Shown: positions 21,166-32,410 of the stretch, piece by piece | Layout of the letters: every line of letters begins with the position of its first letter | How positions within the stretch are numbered: the first letter of the stretch is position 1 | NCBI RefSeq assembly: GCF_002105155.1 | Contig: NW_019028983.1 | Location: 956,001-1,020,000 of the forward strand | Length of the DNA: 64,000 nt | Source of the DNA: Lobosporangium transversale | Taxonomy: Eukaryota; Mortierellomycota; Mortierellomycetes; Mortierellales; Mortierellaceae | Direction: 5' to 3' | Program-made: the position numbers and the translations under genes | Notes under the pieces: generated by a model | What the model saw: only the letters and a program-made list of their open reading frames with translations | What the model was told of the DNA's origin: nothing | Databases searched by the model: none

Positions 21166-22858
21166 TTACAGAGAAACTGGTAAAAAGTTTCCAACAATCA
21201 CGGAAGGAATATTATACTTGTCGCGTCGGATAGTGAAGGAGAAGCAACAGGAAATCACACTTTGGCACTCTGGATCAGGATTCTTGAGTAGACATGATGT
21301 TAAAACTGCTTTTTGACCTGCATCAAATGCAATGTTTCCATATTTCTAAACGTATTTTTTTGAGCGCACAACGAGAGAGAAAGAGAAAATGAGAATTGAA
21401 GTGAGTGATAAGCGGTCAGCTTGGTACCAAGGTTATAAGCTTCGGCCAGTTCTCAAAAGTCAATTGATTGGCATAAAAAAAAAACATACTTCCCAATAAT
21501 TAACAGCGGATTCCTCCGCCATTAATTCATAGATGCACAAGCGACCATCGCGAAGCATCTCGAGTGGAACATTTACAAGAGCTGCAAATTCTTTGTTGCC
21601 TTTATAGATCTCCCCTGTGCGGCGCCAAAGACAAGCAGGTATACCCATGGAACTAAACACACGATCATAATCCTTGATATAGATTCACATAAGAAAAAAA
21701 AGACTGCGCGTTAAAAATATATATAAAGTAAAAGAGAAAGAAGGAGTATGATGCTCTACTGCTGCACTTACCAGCAACAGCCGTTCAAATGCTTCTTCTA
21801 CTAGAACAAGATCGATGTCTGTTAAAAATTGAGCTACACTCCGGAATGCTGGACGGAAGGTTCCCATGACGTTCAAAATTCTTTGTCGGCTAATATTCGA
21901 CATGCTTTTTTTTTTTTTTTTTTTTTTTTTTACGAATGATCAGAGATGTACGAGTTGTTCCATTTCTTCCACTATACAATCCCAGACCTATTTCCAGGTA
22001 TGTATGTATTTATGTATTCTAAAAAAGTTTAGGTAATCGACTTACTTGCTGTCCATGTACTTCTGTAATCTCGAATACCCATTGACATAGTTGTAGGGTT
22101 TAAGGAATCCTGCTTCGAATTTTGCGTTGATTACCTGAGTAAGCCGGTCTTCATTTGTTCCATCGCTCGGATTGGCAGCTGTTATGAAGAACTTTTCGGT
22201 CGTATTAACAGGCAAAGCTTGATCAGGGGCCATGTTTTGCTGCTCACCTCCAAGGCTTTCCAAAAAGTCGCTATTATCCGGTTTTGTAATAAATGTTTCA
22301 GCTAAATACTACATGTTCATGATGTATTAAAACCTATTACAATCTGTTACACACCTTTACCTTATCACAGTGAACTCATTACCCATATGCTCACTCGCAA
22401 ATGTCAGTGGAGTAACAGGAAGGTTTGTAAGGTGATCGTTGAAGCCATACATTGAGACTGCGCTCATCCCTTCGTGTTGCAATGATGGCTGTTGCATTTG
22501 ATCTGTCTGGCCTTGAAGGATCAGGGCTTGCTGTTGTTGTTGCTGTTGTTGATGCTGTTGAAATTGGTGCGAGGTTCTCTTTTCGCTCGCGTGTAAAGGA
22601 GCAGAGAAAGATATAGCGGCGGCAGCAGCCTGATTTGCTAGTTGAGATGGCTTTGGTTCATCGTGACAAAGATGTCCAATATTTCGTTTGATGCATCGTT
22701 GACATGGCCGACCTTAACCCTCGATAAATATGTTATGCTTGATGTTAGTTACATGTTTCCTAACTTCTCTCTTTTCAGATCCTTTTACTCCTCCTCACTC
22801 TGTACATCTCACTTTCTCACTTCCTCACTTTCTCACTTTCTAATTTTCTAACTTTCTC

Positions 22859-22889
<31 letters not shown>

Positions 22890-23416
22890 TTCGCAGCGCT
22901 CCACAGCAAGTCGATCCTTAATTCTCTTGCTTTGCTTACCATCATCGCATGTCATATGTGATCGTCGGCAATATACACATGCTATGTCAAGAAAGGAAAA
23001 AAAACCCCATAATCAGTCATCAATCTATGGATCGGTAAGATGAAGGGAACTGCGTCTGCATCTACATACTCTATCTATTACTAAATATTGAACGAAATCA
23101 AAGGCGAAACAAATTGCTGTGAAGCAAGGTCAAAGAAAGGCCAAACAAACTGATCAATGTATATTTATCATTAGATAGCTGAAGCATAAATTAAATGATC
23201 AAAGGCTGTAATGAATACTTTGACATGAACCAGCATGCTGGATGTGATCAGATAGAGTATTTAATGGTGATGTTTTACCACCTTTATTTTTATTTATTTT
23301 TTACCATGAGCAACTTTGCGGCGCTTGGGGCCATTTCTTTTCTTCTTATTCTCATCTTCAACCTGTTGCTGTGGCTTGCTATTATTATTGCTATTGGCGT
23401 TAACGTTGGTTTCCAT
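21166..23416 (-). CDS. ERT1: Ert1/AcuK-family Zn2Cys6 transcription factor
   Basis: Seven exons (23416-23305, 22981-22940, 22712-22383, 22301-22046, 21904-21772, 21672-21490, 21345-21166) sum to 1236 nt, 411 residues, all in phase. Residues 39-67 form the zinc cluster C39, C42, C49, C55, C58, C67, split over three exons including a 42-nt micro-exon. It is followed by GHLCHDEPKP. A poly-Q stretch lies near residue 90. The C-terminal half has the PAS-like block typical of Ert1/Rds2/AcuK/AcuM: SRQRILNVMGTFRPAFRS, DIDLVLVEEAFERLLL, FSSMGIPACLWRRTGEIYKG and ESAVNYWEKYGNIAFDAGQK. Family members activate gluconeogenesis genes on non-fermentable carbon. One oddity is the acceptor of exon 5, preceded by a sense-strand A run rather than a pyrimidine tract. 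The donor of exon 3 was chosen between two GT sites by phase. Confidence 0.9.
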
Positions 23417-25141
23417 TTTGAAGATCGATATTGCCGTTCATGTGTCTTTGTTTGGACGAGATGGTATTCAAGGGGAGAACTTTTGTATCCGATATGGATT
23501 AGGAAACAAGAAACAACAATAGTAAAAATGAAAACCCAAACCAAAGTTGAATTTGGCTATTGAAGACAAATGATGAATGGAGGAAAATTATGAATGAAGA
23601 AAGGGTAATGCAATGCATCGTGACAACCTTTATAGGCGGTGGAACTGATATAGGAAAAAAGCTCATGGAGTCATTCATAAAATTGACCACTGTTGCCATC
23701 GGAGCTTTGTGTCTTGCGCCCATTGCGCATTGCGCCCGCGCGGACAACGTTGTGCTAGGGAACTATCGAACATCCGTCATCTCCCTCTTCTTATTTTCTT
23801 AAGATCTTCTTTCCGTTTTTTTTTTTTTTTTTTTTTTTTTTTTCACTTTGGTTGTACGACAAACATCAATTATGTTTGACAGCAATTGTAGCGGACGATC
23901 CCTTCCCCATGTTTTCATGGAGTTTTTTTTTACTTCCTACCATCACGATGTAACAACTCCTCTTCCGTCCAAATCTATTCATCCGAATGAACACCCGTAC
24001 TGACCACCTTGCTTCTTGTGCAAAGGCACTTCAGGTGGCTCTGTGCTCATCATTAATTGTGGCTGTGCTCTTTTGCTTGTTCGAAATCTCGATCCAGCAC
24101 TCGAGCCCAGTAAATGTGTGATACATCTACTTTCAATGAGCACCTTATTTTACACAAGTCGTTAGTTTTGGAACAATCGGTTTTGACGTTGACCCTGTTA
24201 TTTCCGGTTGGAGAGAATCCTGTGTCCCTACATTTCCCGGACCATACTTTTGAAGGATAAAGGAACGAAGTCTTGGTTTCTAGAAACACAGACCAGTAAA
24301 GATTGGTCGCTCTTAACTATTGCAACGATCTTTGGTCAAGAAAGCGTACTTTTATGCTTTTTGTCTCTTTACGACGTATTTTACCAACGTACCAATGGAG
24401 TGGCTATCTCAATTGAGCAGATAATACTCAGGAAGATCTGTTGCCCTTTAGCGATCATCCTCCATTAACGACATTAATAATTCATTTGAAAACATCTTTT
24501 CCATGAAATTAAAAACCTATTATTGGTTATGGTAGCGCTTACGAACAACAGATTTTCTTTAATTTTACAAATCGGCTCATGTAGTTCATTTCCTATATGC
24601 GTCACTCGTGAAAAGCCCCTGAAACCCTCACCAACTGGCGATTCTAGACTCTTGGGTCCTTACGATAGGATGCTGTTTCTCCATTTAGATGAGCCAAATT
24701 TATCAGGACTGGGCTAGATGCCTCTTCCTCCCCAAGGGAAAAATAAAAATGACATTCTTTCCGGCTCTCCATGCATTCATTTACATCTATGATGCATACC
24801 CTCTCTCTTTTCCATATTTAGCCTACCATCCAGCTCTCACTAACTCACCCACTCACCCACTCACCCACTCTCTCGCTCTTATCTTCCTTTCATTCGCTCC
24901 CTCGCTCTTCGAGGTATTGAGAGATTGGTCATTCTGTTAGACCAGAGCGTTCTGCAAAATTAATAATTCATTTCTCACCTTCTTTCCCCACAAAGCGTCA
25001 AATACAGTTGACAGCGTTACATTGATTGTATATCTGACCATTGTATGGAACAAGTCGTCTTTCTTTTTAAACATCGCCGACCAAACTCTATCCCTTTCCT
25101 TTTTCAATCCACCTTTTACTTTTTACTTATATTTACGGGCC
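23417..25141. other. 1.7-kb intergenic region between divergent genes
   Basis: This region lies between the divergent ERT1-like gene and the 7-TM receptor. It holds a T run (about 23816-23843), a (CACCCACT)-type minisatellite at about 24840-24878 and several short ORFs on both strands without recognisable motifs. GCGCATTGCGCCCGCGCGG near 23720-23740 is an isolated GC-rich patch. The last 150 bp before 25142 are pyrimidine-rich, fitting a promoter. I see no supported gene. Confidence 0.4.
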
Positions 25142-26491
25142 ATGGACAACAATACTACCATTTATCTCTTACTTCAACTTTTTAGTGTTCCCCTTCTACT
25201 TTTCCTTTTCGTCCACTGCACCTATCATTCCATCAATTTCCTCCTCCAGATCTTCTCCATTGTCGCTATCCTCAACAACATCAATGAGAGCGTACTACCC
25301 ATCTACTACAATGACCAGGTCATGTCACAAGCCTATGGCACGACTGGATGCACTGTGTCCGCAATCTTTGGACACTACATCCCTATAGTACTTAATCTGT
25401 TGGCTGCATGTATGGGGTTTAATGTGTGGCTCCTGATAGTGCACAGAAGTAAATATAAAGAACGACAGCTGCTGCCTTGGTACTGTCTGTTTTCTTTTGG
25501 AGTACCCTTGGTGATGACAATAATCGCTATCATCTTACTTCGGAATGAGCCACACTGGGCAGCCAATTCGCGACGATACTGTTGTGATTTTCAACATACT
25601 TCCATAACTACGGGGACATTTGCTATCCCTATGTTAGCCGGAGGAGCAGCTGGAGTTCTATTCACAAGTATGTTTCTGAGTTTTGCTGCAAAAAAAAAAA
25701 AAAAAAAAAAAAAAAAACCATAACCTGAGGAGGACGCTAACTCTTAATTTCATATTTAATATTCCTATTAGTGCACACGGCGATTCATTTGGTGCAATAC
25801 TACTACAAAAAACGCCAAAATTCTAATAGTAGTGGTGCTTCTCATCGAACGAGTATCATAAATGACTTGAGGTAAGTTTCGAAAAGTGATCCTTGTTACT
25901 ACTATTGTTTACATTGTTCATTTAACAAGGAGAACGTTGCTTATAAGGAAATTATATACGATCTGCTGCATTGTTAGCCATTGCATTCGTCTGATGGTAT
26001 TCTCTCTTTCTATTGGGATTATCATAACCATGGCCATCTTACAACGAATTGTTGAAATGACAGAACATGAACCTGTTTATAACCCATCTGAAGGCGAGGA
26101 CATCGTATCGGACTTCAGTGGGCCTTTGGTCGCTTATTTTATTTTCCTCATTTTCGGAACAACCCGCGATTCCTTGAGAACAATGTCATTGGTTTTATAT
26201 CCATGTCGGAGAAGAAGAAATGACGAATGCCTTGCAGAGGAGCCTTCATCACGCTTTCGTTCAGGGTCTATTTCATCATTTAATGAGCTGGTATCAGAAG
26301 ATATACTGTTGGATCAAGGTGGTCACTCTCACGCAGCAATAGCGAAGCAAGCCTCAAAATCAGTATCACACCCGCATGAGCAACCAGATCTGAGAATTCA
26401 AGGGGAGGGAACATATGACACCGTCGAAGCATTCAGAACAAACACCCTCAAGCGATGCAGGGTGCTAATATATATTACTGAAAGTAGTTAG
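25142..26491 (+). CDS. Seven-transmembrane receptor-like protein
   Basis: Three exons (25142-25667, 25772-25871, 25930-26491) give 395 residues in phase. Seven hydrophobic segments are visible: about residues 7-25, 29-47, 79-103 (HYIPIVLNLLAACMGFNVWL), 116-138 (LPWYCLFSFGVPLVMTIIAI), 158-180, 219-243 and 262-282. A short extracellular N-terminus with NNTT begins the protein. The C-terminal tail is basic (RRRR) and then serine-rich, suited to phosphorylation. The layout resembles fungal cAMP-receptor-like or Git3-like GPCRs, with the cytoplasmic motif ERQLLPWYC, but I cannot name the ligand or subfamily. ATG 25142 is preferred over upstream in-frame codons because it starts directly before TM1. 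Intron 1 contains an A run of about 28. Confidence 0.7.
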
Positions 26492-27295
26492 TAGCAGTAT
26501 CTGTAAAATATAAAATGTTAATATTAATTCAACAATAGATCACATAGGCGACTGTTCGGTGCCTGTTGTATTTCCGTATCTGCCTGGGCTTAGCGGTAAT
26601 TAACAGAATTGTTTGGTTCCTCTTGAATGACCGTCATCCAGAGGAACTAGTAAGAATCGTCAGAGTTCACAGCATTGTTCAAAACAATAAAATTCGACTG
26701 GTAGTCAGCCAATCCTCAAAATGTGATGCGAAGTAACGCCTTAAAGCACTTCAATAAAATTACGGTAGCTACTGAGATGCACACTAGATATTTTCGTCTC
26801 TTACATGTACTGGAAGATGCAGAGTTTATTCCTTGAGCTAAGCTTTTTGAAGTTACACCAGTTATCAGTAAATACACAAATATTGTCCCGCTTTTCACAT
26901 ATTCCCAGCACTCTCTCGATCCAAAGGCTGTGATATAGCCATCAAAGGATACATGCTTGTCAGAGCATTAATACATCCCTTGGGAAAGTGGAGGAACATG
27001 TTAAAAGTTATTGTTCAAGGAGCGCAGGGTAGCCAATAGCATGTGGCAGTGTTTAGATATTTATATGGTTTCATATTGAGCTTGGACAGTCGCCATATAA
27101 AAGTCAGAGTTTGATTCTTGTGGTTTATGATCATTAATGGCTAGTTACGACCCCCACCACAATAGCTTGGCGCTGTACACCACACAATATTTAGGACATT
27201 TAGGATATTTAGGATATTTAGGCAGTGAGGATCACAGCGAAAAGAACTTAAGGTGACACATCCAACGTCGCGTCATTGTTATGCTAAGTCTTAGA

Positions 27296-27328
<33 letters not shown>

Positions 27329-27546
27329 GCTTCCAATCAGACGCCTCATTTGCCTGTCATTACAAGTCTTAACGGAATCACTTTTCTTTTTTTTCCTTTT
27401 TTTCTTTCTTTCACTTTCCTTCACTTTACAATTCACAGATCGAATCGATTTTTTGTGCCACGTACTTTTTCTTCTTATATAACTTCACTTAAACAAGCAG
27501 CCATCAAACCCGAATCGCTCTATCACAATAGAAAAACATATAAAAC
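26492..27546. other. 1.05-kb intergenic region
   Basis: No supported gene. It contains a short direct repeat TTTAGGACA-TTTAGGATA-TTTAGGATA-TTTAGG at about 27190-27222, a T run of about 27 at 27298-27327 and a pyrimidine-rich leader before the LEA-like gene. The minus-strand ORF at 26716-26898 has no recognisable features. Confidence 0.4.
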
Positions 27547-28980
27547 ATGAGTCGTTATTACGGTTCTACCGCAGGAAACAATGCCTTGTTTGCTGGCTTT
27601 GTTACTCTTGCTGGGGTGATCGTCTACTGGTACATGTCTACGACCGAGGAGGAGCGTGCAGAGCAACGTGCAGATCTCAGGGAAAAGATCAATAGTGCTT
27701 CTAGGCAAATGTCAGGTAAAGTCCTGTGTCCAAACATTGTCCTTGACAAAAAAAAAAAAAAAAGATACAAAGTCTTTATGCGTGTGTGAGAGGATATGAT
27801 ACCTTACTGTTCCACACACTCTTTCTTATATATCCTAGCCGCGGCAGACGATGCTGTAAAGGAAGCAGAGAAGGTAAAAATAAAATAAAAAATAAAAAAA
27901 GAGAGAAGAACGAGTCCTAGTGAACTCTTTTTTTTATGGTTGTAGATTGACCTAATTGTATCATGATATTCAATCATGTAGCTTGCTGATGATGCTCAGA
28001 AGAAGGTGCATGAAGCCTCCGACAGGGTTCAAAGAAAGGCCGGGGAGATGGCAGACCATGCTCGAGATGTTGCCGTCGAGGGACTTGACAAGGCATCAGA
28101 AGCCATCAAATCTGGCGCTGATAAAGCCGCGGGTGCCGCCGATAGGTTGGGCAATAAAGTCGAGGAGGGCGTTCACGCTTCCAGGAAGAGTGTCCATAGG
28201 GCTAAAGAGCACATCAAGTCCGGCGCCGACAATACCAATGCCAGTATCAAGGAGAATGCTAAACATGCTGAGAAATCCATGAAGGATACTAAGGAAAAGG
28301 TCAAAGATACCGCTGAAGAAGTGTCTGAGGATGTCAAAGACGGTGCAAAGAAAGCAAAGAAGCACGTCGAGGAGGCTTCCAAGGACGTCAAGAAAGATGC
28401 TGAGAATGTTGCCAAAGACATTAAAAAGGGTGCTAGAGATGTCTCCAAAGATGTCAAGAAGAGCGCCGAAGAAACCTCCAAGGACGTTAAGCATGCTGCG
28501 AAGGACGCCAAGGACAATGCCAAGGATGGAGCCAAGAAGGCCAAGAAGCATACTGAAGACAGCGCAAAGCACACAAAGGAAAATGTAAAAGATAAGGCCG
28601 AAGATGTTGCGGATGATTTCGAAGGCGGCTCTGACGAGTTCGAGGATGCTCGTCAACATGTCAAGGATGAGACTAAGAGGGCCAAGAAGAACTCTGTGGA
28701 TGCTACTAAAGACGCCAAACATGAGGGCAATACTGCTAAGGAACATGTAAAGAAAGAGACCCATGATACCAAGCATAACAATCACAAGAATCACTCCCAT
28801 ACCAACGATTTGAAGGCCTTTACCAATCGAGGTGCACATACCGAGCGTAATGATGAAGACAACTTTGCTCCTGCACCACATGCAGACTCTGGTAACCGCG
28901 CAAAGCCTCAAACTACCGGCACATTGAACGACGACAACAACCATCCGGCTGTTATTGGTAATGATCGTGAGATTGATTGA
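27547..28980 (+). CDS. Membrane-anchored LEA-like repeat protein
   Basis: Three exons (27547-27715, 27839-27873, 27982-28980) give 400 residues. The N-terminus has one hydrophobic segment (about 12-30, NALFAGFVTLAGVIVYWYM), then EEERAEQRADLREK. From about residue 55 to 310 the protein is made of Lys/Ala/Asp/Glu-rich 11-mer-like repeats such as KDVKKDAENVAKDIKKGARD and KDAKDNAKDGAKKAKKH, an amphipathic helical pattern typical of group 3 LEA and related stress proteins. The tail is hydrophilic with His/Asn and ends NDREID. LEA-like proteins protect membranes and proteins during drying or heat. A single anchor suggests a mitochondrial or ER membrane location, which is inference. The middle exon is only 35 nt. 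Confidence 0.75.
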
Positions 28981-29899
28981 GGGGGCAGCTTGAAGACCTA
29001 GGACAACGCGGCAGGATAATGCAGAAAAAAAAAAAAAAAAAAAAGAGAGAGACAAAGAGAAATAGGAGGCAGAAAGAGAAATAGGAGGCAGAAAATTCCT
29101 GAAATGGCTTAAGAACCTAACTATGACTTGTAATCCTTGTTATTTTATATGTTCTTTATAGACGTTGAACATTCTGAACTTAGAGTCGATGCGCCTGAAT
29201 TCCACCCCAAACAAACTGTCGCTTAAAAACGATTAGATCATAGTTTCACTGGCGTACAAACCGAATCAAAGTCTTAATAAAAATTGAAAAAAAAAAAAAA
29301 AAAAAACGCGACAAAAAAATATCATACAGCTGTGGCTTTGCATCGTTCGATACATATTTCTTCATACATGTTTAAATTAGAGACTGGGCTGAAAATCAAA
29401 TTTCCCTTCTCTTTTCTCAGGTGCGCAAATAGTGGTAGATAACTTGCACGTGACTGCTACTGCAATGAATGACGAACCATAAAAAAAGGATGAATCCTCC
29501 AATCAGCCTAGTGCCAACATTGAAATCAGCCAGATCCATCGCATCGATCCATCGATCAACACCATAAGCCTAAGAACTTTTTTCCAGAGTGCTATCTTAT
29601 TATCAGGATGAAACTCTTGGGAACTATTTGAAGAAAGCTTTTGAGATGAATGGATTCGTGAGACTATGACCAGGGATCAATTACATTGCTAAAATTAAAA
29701 GTATCTGGATCATGACAGTATCAAAGACAGCATTGTATGAGCGACGACAGGAAACAGTGATTCAAAAGAGATCATCATACACTGGAATAAAAAGGAAAAA
29801 AAGTACATTACAGCAATCTGGTTTGCTAACGTTTCTCCTTTCTATTTTTCTTTTATCTGTTCTACAAACTTACAACTCTCATCCGACAGATAATTCAGC
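28981..29899. other. 0.9-kb intergenic region
   Basis: Two A runs follow the LEA-like stop (about 29022-29044 and 29287-29306), then GAGAAATAGGAGGCA repeated twice near 29058-29092. The remainder up to the eS10 start is AT-rich with no supported gene. The last 80 bp (TTTCTCCTTTCTATTTTTC) are pyrimidine-rich, as expected of a ribosomal protein promoter. Confidence 0.4.
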
Positions 29900-31018
29900 A
29901 TGCTTATCCCCAAGCAGAACCGCAAGCTTATCTACGAGGCCCTCTTCAAGGGTATGAATACAGAACTACTGAGTGATACATAGGGATTAGTTTTGAGTCA
30001 TGATCAGAATGCTAACTAATCGCGAATTCTTTTTTTATTTTCGAACTTAATTCAACCCGTCCGGATTCACTGATTTACGACTGGCTGGATCGCTTGGAAT
30101 CTGGATTTCAAACTCGACGTTCATGGTTAATTTCTTTTTTTTTTTATTTTCTTTACTCAATCGTTTCCTGAATCAATTGGGATCAATAATCAAATTATAC
30201 AGACGGTGTTTTGGTCGCCAAGAAGGACTTCAACGCCCCCAAGCACGATGAGCTCGATGTCCCCAACTTGCAGGTCATCAAGGCTCTTCAGTCCTTGGAT
30301 TCGAAGCAGTATGTCAAGACCCAGTTCTCGTGGCAATACTACTACTACACCTTGACTGATGCCGGTATCGAGTACTTGCGCGAGTACCTCCACCTTCCCT
30401 CGGAGATTTTCCCCGCCACCTTCAAGAAGACCGCTCGTCCTTCAGCTCCTCGTCGTGCTGGTAATGCTTTAACTTCCAACCTGATCTTTTTTTTTTTTTT
30501 TTTTTTTTTTTTATACCCTTATTTAATATTTCATCTGGATGTACTTGCTTCTTCGGCATGAAACCGCGGAAGACCCATATTGCTGAATACTATCACAAGT
30601 CGTTCTCAGGATATTTTTACTTATGTTTACACAATAATACCATTTGAGATCTCCGGCTACTATTATCAGGACTTGATGTCGGACTACTGAATTGACTATC
30701 AGCATCCTGTGATCAGTTGTCTTTCCGTGTTGTGGACTTTTAGTGAACTATTTGACAAAGCCACAATCAATGATGACTTTTATCCAAGTCGTAGGAAGGG
30801 GGAAGGAAAATCCTATTTGACTATATTGCTTTATTGCTGACCAACTCTATATGTTTTATTTTTGTATAATAGAGCGTCCTGAGGGTGCCTACCGCCCCCG
30901 TGGTGACCGCGATGACTACCGCCGTCGCGATGATGGTGAGAAGAAGGAGGGTGCCTCCGGTGACTACAAGCCCGAGTTCCGCTCTGGTTTGGGCCGTGGT
31001 CGTCCCGCCCAGCAATAA
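29900..31018 (+). CDS. RPS10: 40S ribosomal protein eS10
   Basis: Three exons (29900-29951, 30203-30460, 30873-31018) give 151 residues, normal for eS10. The first exon [17 protein letters not shown] is the invariant N-terminus. Exon 2 has [32 protein letters not shown] and [20 protein letters not shown]. The tail is rich in Arg/Asp/Gly ([16 protein letters not shown]) and ends GRGRPAQQ. It is part of the small ribosomal subunit head near the mRNA entry. The second intron is long (412 bp) and contains a T run of about 27. Codon use (GTC, GCC, AAG, CGT) is more biased than in neighbours, consistent with high expression. Confidence 0.97.
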
Positions 31019-31865
31019 GCAAATAAAGACTTGACTTTTCTTTGTCTTCACTCCGTTGTTTGCAGCTCAAAGGTTGCTAATTGAATCAGAATAAAATAAA
31101 CATGAACAAGTAAAATAATATCGATGGTCATTGCGCATCGTATCATAATAGGACACGCTCCCTCAGCCTGTTTGAAGCCTTGTAAGAGCATTGCACACTC
31201 TGCTTCAAACTTTTTATCAGAAAAAAGAAGGTGTGCCAGCTACGAATGTAAGTGGCTAGTTTAGTCTCGCGCGCATGTTGCCTTTTTGTCTTTTTTAATT
31301 GGACCCATCGCCAACTTTACTTCTGTATATCTTAATGGAAGCATCGCCATAATTGCAACTGAGAGTTTAGTGCATTGTACGAGTGGAGATGAATGATGCC
31401 CACAAAAGGCTTTTTAACCCAAAAAAGTTAACGCTTTTGGTGTAGAGTAGATGTTCTGCAGGAAGGAAAGAAGAGGAAGAGGAGCTAAGACCAGGGGCAG
31501 TCGATCTTGCATCTCTTACCTGTTGTCTGGTCTGTTGTTCCCCCTTTTCTAAAGGTTTTGCTTGTGGATATAAAATATGCAGCACGAACTTTGAAAGTAT
31601 GACGTCGCATGACAAATGCAATAAATTCGGAGAATTTGTCCACCAGTTTGAACAGCATTACTTGCACTATTTGATGAATATGTTGGTGAATCCAATTCGT
31701 CCGGCACTCCCTCTCTGCGATACCATCTCTTCCATTTGGCTTTGTTTTGTCGCTTCAAAACAAGCCCTTAAAAAAAAGCATCGAACCTCCTGTTTTGATT
31801 GACCACAGAAACATAAAGGAGAACAATCTTTTTTGTTCTCCTTTTCCAGATAGATATCAACAACT
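31019..31865. other. 0.85-kb intergenic region
   Basis: AATAAAG and AATAAAATAAAC near 31021-31101 are likely polyadenylation signals of eS10. The remainder has no supported gene. It ends with the perfect 12-bp hairpin described at 31815-31844 and a start codon at 31866. Confidence 0.4.
31815..31844. repeat. Perfect 12-bp hairpin
   Basis: AAAGGAGAACAA, a six-base loop TCTTTT, then TTGTTCTCCTTT: an exact inverted repeat. It stands 21 bp before the ATG of the possible small secreted protein, so it could lie in its 5' leader. No function is assigned. Confidence 0.6.
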
Positions 31866-32265
31866 ATGGACTTCAACACCGTAATTGTTATTATATCCGT
31901 GCTTATCTGTACAATAGCGGCTGATGTTCTGGTATTGGAACCTTCCAAAATCAGGACAACAGGGACCTTGGATGCTCCTGCCTTTAGTGTTGATGCGATA
32001 GACATAGCAAGGGCATCTCGTACTGTAGCTAAACTCCCAAAGATTATTTTATACAGCTGTCCCTTCAGACTTTAGTAAAGAATAACAAGAGGCTGATACC
32101 GAAGACGAGGTGTATGCTATATTGAGTTGCATAAGCCTTGTGGCGGAAAATCAGCATGCTAGAATTGTATCGTCAAGGGTTAGAGCAACTCAGGCAATAG
32201 CTCCTCCAGTGGTCTTCATTCCAACTGTAACGCCCATAGCAGTCCCAACGTCCGCATTCCAATGA
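31866..32265 (+). CDS. Possible small secreted protein
   Basis: Two exons (31866-32024, 32092-32265) would give 110 residues with a phase-0 intron (GTAGCT...AAGAG). The first 20 residues, MDFNTVIVIISVLICTIAAD, look like a signal peptide. The rest is short, with VLVLEPSKIRTTGTLDAPAF and in exon 2 EVYAILSCISLVAENQHARI and a Pro/Val/Thr-rich end. I recognise no family. The model depends on one weakly supported intron. Without splicing the ORF ends at 32075 after 69 residues. Several other AG sites are possible acceptors. The mariner-like element begins only about 145 bp downstream. Confidence 0.35.
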
Positions 32266-32410
32266 CTGACTGGGGCATTTATTACTATAAAAAAAAAAAG
32301 CTGGAGAGATAGGGGCGAAGACCAAATATCTCGCCATTCGTAATAAGCATGGCTTTTGCATTTGTTTGTCGCCGTTTTTACCAACGGCCCAACAATGAGC
32401 ACACCCCTGT

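Noticed and set aside
28096-29055. Long minus-strand ORF (319 codons) opposite the LEA-like gene
   Set aside because: It is the antisense shadow of a repetitive Lys/Ala/Asp-coding region. The hydrophobic product has no independent motifs or start context.
30770-30840. Possible box C/D snoRNA in eS10 intron 2 (ATGATGA 30770-30776, CTGA 30837-30840)
   Set aside because: Length and host gene fit, but the flanks do not pair and I could not match a guide to rRNA.
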